DNA of 42,619 bases from Phycisphaerae bacterium (GTDB lineage Bacteria > Planctomycetota > Phycisphaerae > UBA1845). Each line of letters opens with the position of its first letter. The stretch's first letter is position 1. The position numbers were made by a program, and so were the translations under genes. Positions 35,202 to 42,004 of this stretch are shown piece by piece. The stretch covers positions 1-42,619 of the forward strand of contig JAJDDT010000054.1 in the NCBI GenBank assembly GCA_029260165.1, given 5' to 3'. A model generated the notes under the pieces. The model ran no database searches and was not told the origin of the DNA. It saw nothing but the letters and a program-made list of their open reading frames with translations.

Positions 35202-35606
35202 ATGAAGCATTTCAGTATTCTTCTCTCGATTGCAATTCCATTCAGCTTGGCGGGTTGTGCCACGATTGTGAGCGGCACAACAGAGAGCATTTCGATCACC
35301 AGCCAACCAAGTGGTGCAAACGTCTTCATCGACGGCAGCACGCATGGAAGAACCCCCATGTCGGTGGAACTAAAACGCAGAAAGGGCCATTCCGTCCGCG
35401 TTGAGATGGATGGCTACGAGGCGTTCGAGAGGGCCATCACCACCAAGGCAAACGGTTGGGTCTGGGGCAACATCATTTTCGGCGGAATACCAGGACTGAT
35501 CGTCGACCTTGCGACCGGTGCGATCCATGATCTCGAACCCAACCACATCATTGCGAATCTGACACCAAACAAGACCAACTCGTCGATGACTGGTTCGCAA
35601 GATTGA
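35202..35606 (+). CDS. PEGA-domain lipoprotein
   Basis: A 134-residue protein. ATG 35202 follows GAGGAGCGAGCC, a strong ribosome site. Its signal MKHFSILLSIAIPFSLAGC ends in a lipobox (LAGC). The PEGA domain, a small beta module for surface or carbohydrate contact, reads SGTTESISITSQPSGANVFI then DGSTHGRTPMSVELKR and VRVEMDGYEAF. A glycine-rich hydrophobic segment (WVWGNIIFGGIPGLIVDLAT) near residues 86-106 follows, as in many PEGA lipoproteins. First of a run of five close plus-strand genes. Confidence 0.85.
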   Translation: MKHFSILLSIAIPFSLAGCATIVSGTTESISITSQPSGANVFIDGSTHGRTPMSVELKRRKGHSVRVEMDGYEAFERAITTKANGWVWGNIIFGGIPGLIVDLATGAIHDLEPNHIIANLTPNKTNSSMTGSQD

Positions 35607-35625
35607 CCAGAAAGGAGTTGGATCG

Positions 35626-35799
35626 ATGAAGAATGTCTTCAGAACTGGCGTCTACTTGCTCGTAACAAGCGTTCTCATTTCGTTTGGGGCATGCAATTTC
35701 GTTGTGCGTGAACTGGTCTGCGGATCACGTAGCTCGTGCTTTGACGAAGTCGTTGACTGTGTTCGGTTTGGATCAATCGCGGACTGTCTGGGACTGTAG
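35626..35799 (+). CDS. Small Cys-rich candidate lipoprotein
   Basis: A 57-residue protein too short for an automatic cut-off, with AAAGGAG directly upstream of ATG 35626. The N-terminus MKNVFRTGVYLLVTSVLISF then GAC looks like a lipoprotein signal (FGAC). The mature part has five cysteines in about 35 residues (ELVCGSRSSCFDEVVDC and others), which suggests disulfides. It follows the PEGA gene by 19 bases. Function unknown. Confidence 0.55.
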   Translation: MKNVFRTGVYLLVTSVLISFGACNFVVRELVCGSRSSCFDEVVDCVRFGSIADCLGL

Positions 35800-35806
35800 G
35801 AGACGA

Positions 35807-35995
35807 ATGATGTTTCGACGCTTATTGAGTTGGCAGTATCTCATTGTTTTGGCCATTTTTCCGCAAATTTCGCAGTGCGGCTTGGGCCCCGAAAGCCTCA
35901 TTCTAGAGGACATCGTTCGGGAAGAGGCAGGAATCACGCTCTGCAATGAGTCACTCACCGTATGCATCAGCGAACGCAAGGAGGTCTTACCGTGA
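35807..35995 (+). CDS. Small exported protein, unknown
   Basis: A 62-residue protein from ATG 35807 (ATG 35810 also possible), with AGGAG just upstream. MMFRRLLSWQYLIVLAIFPQ then ISQCG resembles a signal ending at a Cys. It starts 8 bases after the previous stop, and its stop overlaps the next GTG start (GTGA). It is similar in design to the previous small protein, but no family is recognised. Confidence 0.5.
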   Translation: MMFRRLLSWQYLIVLAIFPQISQCGLGPESLILEDIVREEAGITLCNESLTVCISERKEVLP

Positions 35996-36540
35996 AATAC
36001 CGAAAAATCGTCACCGTGATTTTGGTCCTCGCGTCAGCACTGGCATCTGCGGGTGAAGTAGGTCTGGATTACCAAACTGACGATGAGAGCGTCCGGGAAT
36101 TGCAACGCAGTATCTTCACTGAGATAGTCGAAGTGTGTTCCAGCCTTGGTGACCGCATCTTGACAATTCACTCGCGGCGTTCATCGAATGATGTCCTTCA
36201 GATTCTCGGCGGGTCCTTTCAGGGGACGGCAATCCTTCATTATTTTAGTGGGCTCAAGAGCGAGGTAGACGTGGCGTCCAAGCGAGGCTTTTTTTTCTCA
36301 GTGAACCCTGCCATGATTCGTTCAAAGTCAGGCCAACAACTTATTGCTCGAATGCCGCGAGAGCTTGTCCTCACTGAAAGTGACGGACCGTTTGTGAAAC
36401 ATGGCAATCGGCCATCTGAGCCAAAGGACGTTGAATTGGTGCTACACCATTTGGCACAAGCATGGGAATGCTCTGTTGATGAGGCGTCCGAAAGTGTATT
36501 CGCAAACTTTGAGCGGGCAGTGGGAATGCGAGTAATTTGA
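35992..36540 (+). CDS. Exported protein of unknown function
   Basis: A 182-residue protein. GTG 35992 is chosen because a perfect AAGGAGGT precedes it by 7 bases and the resulting N-terminus (MKYRKIVTVILVLASALASAG) is a signal peptide. The mature part is soluble with mixed helices (ELQRSIFTEIVEVCSSLGDR) and a short VFANFERAVGMRVI end. No motif is recognised. It overlaps the gene before it by 4 bases and the one after it by 1, so they are one transcript. Confidence 0.6.
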   Translation: MKYRKIVTVILVLASALASAGEVGLDYQTDDESVRELQRSIFTEIVEVCSSLGDRILTIHSRRSSNDVLQILGGSFQGTAILHYFSGLKSEVDVASKRGFFFSVNPAMIRSKSGQQLIARMPRELVLTESDGPFVKHGNRPSEPKDVELVLHHLAQAWECSVDEASESVFANFERAVGMRVI

Positions 36541-37085
36541 TGTCCATGCGGAAAATGAGAGAAGGCGTGAGACTTAAGGGAGCGGCCGAATCGTATCTCA
36601 GCCTCAGCGAAACATTTTTAAGGTTTGGCGGGAACCGATTTGTTATGGGAGAAAGGCCAATTATCTTGAAGGATGTCGATCGGGCTACGTATGTACGCGT
36701 CGTCGAGATTGCCATCGAGAAGGGACTTGATCCCGGAGAAGTGATCACGGAGGCCCTTAATCGATGGGTCAAGTTCCAAGGCGAACCGTTTCATCTGAAG
36801 TCACGCGAATCCCTTCGCGAGGAGGCGAACGCCATCACTTGCTACGCGTTTCGCAACGGCTTTCTTGAGGAATTGCATGCTGGAAATCGATCGAAGCTCT
36901 TGGAGGACAAGAGTCTCTCGCGGATTACTGATACCGAGATGAAGAAGCTGATGGTCGAGGCGTCCGACGTCGTCGCCAAGCTTCTGGCGTTGAAAGAAAC
37001 AAATCCCGATGCGTATTGGAACCAGATTGAGTTCTGCTCACGAACGTATACGAAGGACTGGGACAAGGGTGATGTTTCTCTTTAA
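36540..37085 (+). CDS. Conserved-looking cytoplasmic protein, unknown
   Basis: A 181-residue protein, start ATG 36540 in a TGATG overlap. The N-terminal half includes FVMGERPIILKDVDRATYVR and EIAIEKGLDPGEVITEALNR. The C-terminal 90 residues (NAITCYAFRNGFLEELHAGN, ITDTEMKKLMVEASDVVAKL) have a well-ordered helical texture of a type seen in other bacterial hypothetical proteins, in my judgement without a firm name. Last of the run of five. Its end overlaps the minus-strand relic by 4 bases. Confidence 0.55.
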   Translation: MSMRKMREGVRLKGAAESYLSLSETFLRFGGNRFVMGERPIILKDVDRATYVRVVEIAIEKGLDPGEVITEALNRWVKFQGEPFHLKSRESLREEANAITCYAFRNGFLEELHAGNRSKLLEDKSLSRITDTEMKKLMVEASDVVAKLLALKETNPDAYWNQIEFCSRTYTKDWDKGDVSL

Positions 37086-37392
37086 GAAGTATACGTCATC
37101 TGACGTCGATGAATCGTGCTTAAGAGTTGATCATGCAGCCCACGAAGCGTTTCATCCTCCTGCAATGCCAGTCGTCGCCGTTCCCTGTCCACATCTCGAA
37201 GCCGATCCCGCAGTCTACCACGCTCGGGCAGCCGTGGATCGTCATAAACCGGTTCGGGGGTTCTCGTTGGAGGATTTCGGTGCTGAGGTAGCACTCGTGG
37301 CGGAGCAGGTTTCGGTGAAGGTTTCCGTGGACGTCGTGAACGCTGTCGATGTGGCTGACGGAACGATTCTGCAACAGAACGAAAAAGTCCAC
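37082..37392 (-). pseudogene. Frameshifted relic of the coiled-coil gene
   Basis: On the minus strand one frame gives SHIDSVHDVHGNLHRNLLRH then ECYLSTEILQREP, and the next frame continues with EPVYDDPRLPERGRLRDRLR and RERRRLALQEDETLRGL. Together these match the protein at 39562-39987 (SHIESARDLHANLRRGLLRQ, YDDPRLPERDKLRDRLRDVD). One base is missing in a C run near 37256-37260. The N-terminal third is also absent. It is a dead copy 2.4 kb from its intact relative, on the same strand. Confidence 0.75.
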
Positions 37393-37586
37393 ACAAAGAT
37401 AGGGTTGACTTCATATCCTCACCGATAGTACTCTTGAATACAGGTAGTGGAAGCCTTGATAGGGTTGCGGTTGTGTCGGCGTGAGCAATTGCGGCCGTAA
37501 TGCAATTTTGGCACTCCCGCTTCTTTTTTGGAGGGTATTTCGTGTGTCGCGTGATTAGTGTCGTCTAATAGGGGCTGGTAAACAGC

Positions 37587-38258
37587 ATGTCTGATCGGTT
37601 GGAGTTAAGCTCCCTCAATCTTTCACGAGCTGGTAAGCTCTCCGAGGCGTTCTTGGGCGATCTTGGGGCTTTTTTTTCCCTTGATGCTGAGGGGCGGCGA
37701 GTACTCGTAGAATTCGTGGCAAAAAGGGATGCTAGCACCAACAGAGAAGGAATGAAAAATGACCTTCCGGTCATCGGCGATATTTCGCGTGAGGAGTTTG
37801 CGGCGGTTGCGGAAATGGTATTCTTCGCCGCCAAAGCAATTGCTTTAGAATCTGTCACATTTGAGGATTTGCACCAGGATCTGGAAAAGCTTGAATATTC
37901 CGAGCCTCAACAATCGGATTTCTCGGAGTGTATTCGCCAGTTAATTGACTTGCGACCGCAGATTGGAGCAGAAACGAGGAAAGTGTTAGCGACAAGTGAT
38001 GTCGTTGATACGCTTACCGGAATTGGTGTGGCAATTGACATGCGTGCCGTATACAAAAAGAATACACTAGAAGATGTCGTGCCAGTTCTCCTTATGCGAC
38101 TCCGTTTTGACGTACGCGATCAAGTCGTCTGCCAAGTCGATGAAGAATCGTTAGGTCGCTTAATTGATGATCTGAAGAGAATGCGAGATGCTATGGCAGT
38201 GGCAAAGCGTCGTATCAGGTTGATGGATGATTGCGATGACGACAAACATGATGACTGA
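37587..38258 (+). CDS. Unknown acidic protein
   Basis: A 223-residue soluble protein from ATG 37587. No ribosome site stands out. Helical text dominates (LSEAFLGDLGAFFSLDAEGR, EEFAAVAEMVFFAAKAIALE). The C-terminal part VVPVLLMRLRFDVRDQVVCQ followed by LIDDLKRMRDAMAVAKRR looks like a strand-strand-helix unit. The last residues are Asp-rich. No family is recognised. It overlaps the next gene by up to 32 bases depending on start. It is richer in A+T than the surrounding chromosome. Confidence 0.5.
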   Translation: MSDRLELSSLNLSRAGKLSEAFLGDLGAFFSLDAEGRRVLVEFVAKRDASTNREGMKNDLPVIGDISREEFAAVAEMVFFAAKAIALESVTFEDLHQDLEKLEYSEPQQSDFSECIRQLIDLRPQIGAETRKVLATSDVVDTLTGIGVAIDMRAVYKKNTLEDVVPVLLMRLRFDVRDQVVCQVDEESLGRLIDDLKRMRDAMAVAKRRIRLMDDCDDDKHDD

Positions 38259-38727
38259 ACTAATTCCTGAGGCATACGTTCTTCGCAGAGTTGAAGAATT
38301 ATGGCGTTTGCGGGAACCATACCCTTCTGCGACGAAAACTATAAATATTAGGCTTCGCTCCAAAAACGGTAAGAGGAAGAAAGAAGCCATGATGCACGGA
38401 TGCCAGTATTCATCAGATGAAGAAGATGTGGAGAGGGGTAGCGGTAGTGCTTTGCAGCGGTATGAAGAACAAATGCGAAACGAGGACTGCTGGTTCAAAG
38501 CCAATGTTGATCGCCTGATATCTAAGTATGGACGAGCTTGCGTTTGTATTTTTGAGCAACGAGTTGCATCCGTGGGCAAGAGCGTTGATGATGTTATAGA
38601 CGAGATGCATAGGAAGGTGGGTGTCGGAAGCTTCTATATTCGCGACTTGGTAGGCGAGGATTCTGGCGATGACGACTTTCCGCTGTTTCCAGCGTTTGCA
38701 AATGAAGATGACAAATATGTGGATTAG
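38248..38727 (+). CDS. DUF5678-like protein
   Basis: About 159 residues; ATG 38248, 38239 and 38227 are all possible starts. The first half is charged and low in structure. The second half (DRLISKYGRACVCIFEQRVA, SVGKSVDDVIDEMHRKVGVG, SFYIRDL) follows the DUF5678 pattern: a helix, a strand of the lia.yGkwvavv type, a turn with VasG, a helix and a final strand. This small alpha/beta module has no known chemistry and often sits beside aspartyl-protease-like genes. Assignment is tentative. Confidence 0.5.
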   Translation: MMTELIPEAYVLRRVEELWRLREPYPSATKTINIRLRSKNGKRKKEAMMHGCQYSSDEEDVERGSGSALQRYEEQMRNEDCWFKANVDRLISKYGRACVCIFEQRVASVGKSVDDVIDEMHRKVGVGSFYIRDLVGEDSGDDDFPLFPAFANEDDKYVD

Positions 38728-39208
38728 GAGCACAGCCGGTAGGTCCTTCCCTAGATTTTGTACCTCGTTCTCGTTTGACGGTTCTGCTTGGCATGATCAT
38801 GTTGGGCTGCTTTCCACGGGAACCCGGTATCTAACCCTTCCAGGTGGGTGTGATGAGGAACCGAAACCGAAGATGACTCCTGGCGGCAAGGTTCTGTTTC
38901 TGTGGAATTGTTGGGTGGACCAACTCGATCCATCCTTACCTCCGATTCGACTTGAGCTCGAAGCAATCGCACCCGGCTATAGAGGTCATAGAACGTTTCA
39001 GCTTTTGTTCAAAGTTGAGGGAAGGCAATGGGCCAGAAGGCGTATTCCGGTAATATTCTTGGATAGCGATTATTCCAAATATATTACGATAGGGAGCGAA
39101 TTGCTCTTCGCAAATGGCGGATGCTGCTTTGATGCAAAGGGAAAGAACTTTCGCAGAGAGCTACCTTTGCTTGAGCGGTGGTCTCCATTAAGGCTTTTGT
39201 CAAGATAG
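38702..39208 (+). CDS. Possible degenerate retropepsin-like protein
   Basis: Up to 168 residues from ATG 38702 (38717 also possible), overlapping the previous gene by 11-26 bases. HDHVGLLSTGTRYLTLPGG resembles the retropepsin active-site strand (usually L-D-T-G-A...lP), but Asp is replaced by Ser. Later IPVIFLDSDYSKYITIGSEL recalls the partner motif (pvllGrd). If right, the protein has the fold without the catalytic Asp. A different fold cannot be excluded. Its position next to a DUF5678-like gene supports the idea weakly. Confidence 0.4.
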   Translation: MKMTNMWIRSTAGRSFPRFCTSFSFDGSAWHDHVGLLSTGTRYLTLPGGCDEEPKPKMTPGGKVLFLWNCWVDQLDPSLPPIRLELEAIAPGYRGHRTFQLLFKVEGRQWARRRIPVIFLDSDYSKYITIGSELLFANGGCCFDAKGKNFRRELPLLERWSPLRLLSR

Positions 39209-39233
39209 GTCTTGGAAAAATTCCAATCACGCA

Positions 39234-39530
39234 TTGTCGCACATCATACACTATGGGGAACTTGTCGAAGACAGTAGGCAAGCCAACAAGGATGTTCTTC
39301 TCGAAGCAATGCTCCTGATTAAGATCAGGCGGTATCGCTGGACCGACGAAATCACAATCGTGGCTCAAATGGAGCGGCGGCTCCGATGGGGCGAACAGGA
39401 ATTCGGGGTCGATTCGGGTGAGGTGCGTTCAAGCCTATCGAAGCTTCGGCAACGATTCGATGCATTAGTTCGTGCAGGTGTCCCGGGTCTGAGCAGTGAT
39501 AGGACTCGTCATATTCCACTGCTTCTCTGA
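39234..39530 (+). CDS. Short open frame, unknown
   Basis: A 98-residue open frame with only a TTG start (39234) and no ribosome site. Its text (MERRLRWGEQEFGVDSGEVR, LSKLRQRFDALVRAGVPGL) is helical and plausible, but nothing identifies it. It may be a real small gene or the tail of a broken one. Confidence 0.3.
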   Translation: MSHIIHYGELVEDSRQANKDVLLEAMLLIKIRRYRWTDEITIVAQMERRLRWGEQEFGVDSGEVRSSLSKLRQRFDALVRAGVPGLSSDRTRHIPLLL

Positions 39531-39561
39531 AGATAATCTGAGCGTCGGGAGCTTGCGAATC

Positions 39562-39987
39562 TCAATCCAGAATGGGAGTCGTTCGGTTGAGTCCCGTCAG
39601 CAGTCGATCATTCAGATTTCTCAAAGTTTCGTTCTCCTGCAAAGCCAACCGCCGCCGTTCCTTGTCCACATCGCGGAGTCGATCCCGTAGTTTATCTCGT
39701 TCAGGCAGCCTTGGATCATCGTAGACGGGTTCGCGGGGTTCTCTCTGCATGATCTCGGTGTCAAGGTAACATTCCTGCCGTAGAAGGCCGCGACGCAAAT
39801 TCGCATGCAAGTCCCGAGCGGACTCGATGTGGCTGACCGTCAAGGCCAACTCACGTTCCAGGGCTGAAATTCTACCACTTCGCCCTTGCTTGTTTTCCGC
39901 GTGCTTCACAAGATCCCTGGCTTGTTGCTCTAGCTGCTCAGCAAACGTCAGCATTTTCTCTTTCTCGATTATTTTGATTCTTGCCAT
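39562..39987 (-). CDS. Coiled-coil protein, last gene of methyltransferase operon
   Basis: 141 residues from ATG 39987 (TTG 39993 would overlap the previous stop as TTGA). It is almost all helix and highly charged: FAEQLEQQARDLVKHAENKQ, ALERELALTVSHIESARDLH, DKLRDRLRDVDKERRRLALQ. This predicts a long coiled coil, with a central YDDPRLPERD break. No family is recognised. It follows the XF1762-like gene with overlapping or adjacent codons. A frameshifted copy lies at 37082-37392, showing this gene was once duplicated within the element. Confidence 0.6.
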   Translation of the reverse strand: MARIKIIEKEKMLTFAEQLEQQARDLVKHAENKQGRSGRISALERELALTVSHIESARDLHANLRRGLLRQECYLDTEIMQREPREPVYDDPRLPERDKLRDRLRDVDKERRRLALQENETLRNLNDRLLTGLNRTTPILD

Positions 39988-39989
39988 TT

Positions 39990-40487
39990 TCAATTCAATG
40001 ATGGATCATGATTCTGGTCCTGCAGTTCCCAACGGTATTTCCAGTGATCGTTTGCGGGCTGCCAGTTGCTCTTTCTTCCCTTTCGATTCCACATACCAGG
40101 AGGTGTCTTGGCAACTTGTCGGGCATTGACCGCTCGCAGCGACGAGCCTGATTCCTCCTTGAGCGTGTAGGTGATGATTTTCTCGTAGCCCATGAGTTGG
40201 GCGATGTTCTTCAATCGGGCGAGCAATTTGGAGCAGGCGTTTTTGTAACCCGGAAGAACGCAGACGCGGCGGATTTCAAATGTCTTGCCGTCGTCGAGCA
40301 TTCGGGCGATTGGCTGGGCACCGATGCCGACGCCGATGAGTTCATCCCCCTTCCGAAGCCCGATCGAAACCTTGTGGGTGACGACCTTGGTGTTGTGCCG
40401 ATGATGTTCCACGACGAAGGCATTGGCTTCCTTGAGGCTGATCGGGACGATCCTTGATTTTTCGGGCTGGTGAATTCGGGTGGCCAA
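39990..40487 (-). CDS. XF1762-like GNAT-type phage/plasmid protein
   Basis: 165 residues from TTG 40487, which directly follows the methyltransferase TAG; a GGGAGGT in the end of that gene supports this start. The text VPISLKEANAFVVEHHRHNT, IGLRKGDELIGVGIGAQPIA, RMLDDGKTFEIRRVC, NACSKLLARLKNIAQLMGYE and IITYTLKEESGSSLRAVNAR matches the XF1762 family pattern (P-I-S-L-x-x-A-n-x-F-V...H-R-H; E-x-x-R; N-A-C-S; I-x-T-Y-T-L), a GNAT-like fold found mostly in phages and mobile DNA. Substrate unknown. Confidence 0.75.
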   Translation of the reverse strand: MATRIHQPEKSRIVPISLKEANAFVVEHHRHNTKVVTHKVSIGLRKGDELIGVGIGAQPIARMLDDGKTFEIRRVCVLPGYKNACSKLLARLKNIAQLMGYEKIITYTLKEESGSSLRAVNARQVAKTPPGMWNRKGRKSNWQPANDHWKYRWELQDQNHDPSLN

Positions 40488-41201
40488 CTACGCGACCTCC
40501 CGCAACCGCTTTTCCGCCATCGCGATGTAATCACCCTCGCGTTCAAAGCCGATGAATTTTCGGCCCAAGTTCGCAGAGGCGACGGCAGTTGTACCCGAGC
40601 CCATGAACGGATCGACGACAAGATCTCCTTTGTTTGATCCGACCTGGACCAGTCGTTTGATAAATGCGAGTGGCTTTTCGGTTGGGTGGGTTGATTGCTT
40701 TTTGCCAATGGCGTACGGAAACACGTTCACGCACTCCTGCTGGGACAGAAAGTTGAACTGCCCCGCCTTGCCCTTGGTGAAATACACGCACAACTCGAAC
40801 GCATTTCGCCAGTTGTTGCTGTTGAGCTGTGGGAGTGGGTTCTTCTTGATGATCACCAAGTGGTTGCGATAGACGAATCCTCGCTCGATGGCCTTTCCTA
40901 TCAGCAATCCCTGCTGCTGGAGGGCCGCAAACAGGTAGAGCGATCTTCCGGGTTTCAAGACACGGTAGGCGTGGGTGAGCGTCTGGAGCATCAAGAGTTC
41001 ATGATCGAATGGATGTAGGGTGTCCCAATGCCCGAACTTTTCGGACGTGCGAACCGGCTTGCCACGGGAGAATGTTCGCCGATGCGGGCTGGCGACGTTG
41101 TATGGTGGGTCTGTGATCATGAGATCGACGGAGCTGTCCTTGATCTTGCGGAGACCCTCGATGGCGTCCATGCGGTGAACGGTGTTGATTGCAAGCGTCA
41201 T
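40488..41201 (-). CDS. Beta-class DNA methyltransferase
   Basis: A 237-residue enzyme. Catalytic motif IV (TDPPYNV, 30-36) precedes HPTEKP (172-177) and the AdoMet loop DPFMGSGTTA (197-206), the order of the beta class. DPPY favours N6-adenine over N4-cytosine methylation. It has a small target-recognition part and no restriction gene beside it, so it may be an orphan methyltransferase for regulation or anti-restriction. Its ATG overlaps the winged-helix stop by 4 bases. Confidence 0.9.
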   Translation of the reverse strand: MTLAINTVHRMDAIEGLRKIKDSSVDLMITDPPYNVASPHRRTFSRGKPVRTSEKFGHWDTLHPFDHELLMLQTLTHAYRVLKPGRSLYLFAALQQQGLLIGKAIERGFVYRNHLVIIKKNPLPQLNSNNWRNAFELCVYFTKGKAGQFNFLSQQECVNVFPYAIGKKQSTHPTEKPLAFIKRLVQVGSNKGDLVVDPFMGSGTTAVASANLGRKFIGFEREGDYIAMAEKRLREVA

Positions 41202-41776
41202 CGCCGCACGCTCCAGTCCGCCTGTTGCAGGAGTCGTTGGTAGTGAAGGCTCTCGTCTGTGAGTTGGTAGGCCGGGTGAGGCTGCCCCGGCAATTCGACA
41301 GGGCGTACGATTCCGCGACGTCGCATGTCACGAACCACTTCGCGACAGTTGCCGTTACTCATGCGAAGATCGGGATTTTTCTGGAGAGCGGTGCGTTTTA
41401 TGCGAGGTGGCGGCAATGGCCTCGTGAGTGCCTTGATGACAGACTCACGGTGTCGATTGCAGGTCCAACCATACTGGGGCCAGTTAATCTCGGGAAAATC
41501 ATGAACGATCGCTTCCAGTGCCTTGTTCGGCCCTCCGGACAACTGAGCGTCCCGGCCCTTATCCGTCAGCCAGTACAACCGATTCTGACGAGATTGAGGA
41601 TTTAGGCATTTTAGTAAACCGTGCTTGGCGAGGGACCGGACCAGACGACTGGCCTGTGACAGTGATACTTCTAGGCGGCGGGCCAACTGCACGGAGGTCA
41701 GGGGCTGTGTGAACTGCTGCAGGGCACGCACGCGGGATTCGTTCTGCGTAGGCAAGCTTGGATTTTTTGTAACCAT
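41198..41776 (-). CDS. Winged-helix DNA-binding regulator
   Basis: 192 residues from ATG 41776. A MarR-like winged helix reads LTSVQLARRLEVSLSQASRL, VRSLAKHGLLKCLNPQSRQN, RLYWLTDKGRDAQL. A second similar unit follows near the end (GNCREVVRDMRRRGIVRPVE, AYQLTDESLHYQRLLQ). It heads a four-gene operon with a DNA methyltransferase, so autoregulation is likely. Upstream there is a frame with KMTSASVVHGYKKSKL that might extend it, but a frameshift would be needed. Confidence 0.7.
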   Translation of the reverse strand: MVTKNPSLPTQNESRVRALQQFTQPLTSVQLARRLEVSLSQASRLVRSLAKHGLLKCLNPQSRQNRLYWLTDKGRDAQLSGGPNKALEAIVHDFPEINWPQYGWTCNRHRESVIKALTRPLPPPRIKRTALQKNPDLRMSNGNCREVVRDMRRRGIVRPVELPGQPHPAYQLTDESLHYQRLLQQADWSVRR

Positions 41777-42004
41777 GTACTACTGAGGCTGATGTCATTT
41801 TTATTGTGGGAGCCGAATCGCTCTCTGTTTTTTCTTTCATGTTGTTCACCAAATTGTGGACTGCTCCTGGGAACGACTCCACGAGTAAAAAGCATTGCGG
41901 TGGATGCTGGATATCAAATGGGCGGTTAATCGTTTTCACGGCGTTTACCGCAAGGGTTAAATAGGAGCGATGCGTTGTTGATCGATTAGAAAATCATACT
42001 CACG

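Noticed and set aside
37009-37428. 139-residue plus-strand frame
   Set aside because: Antisense to the coiled-coil relic, whose homology to the gene at 39562 is clear.
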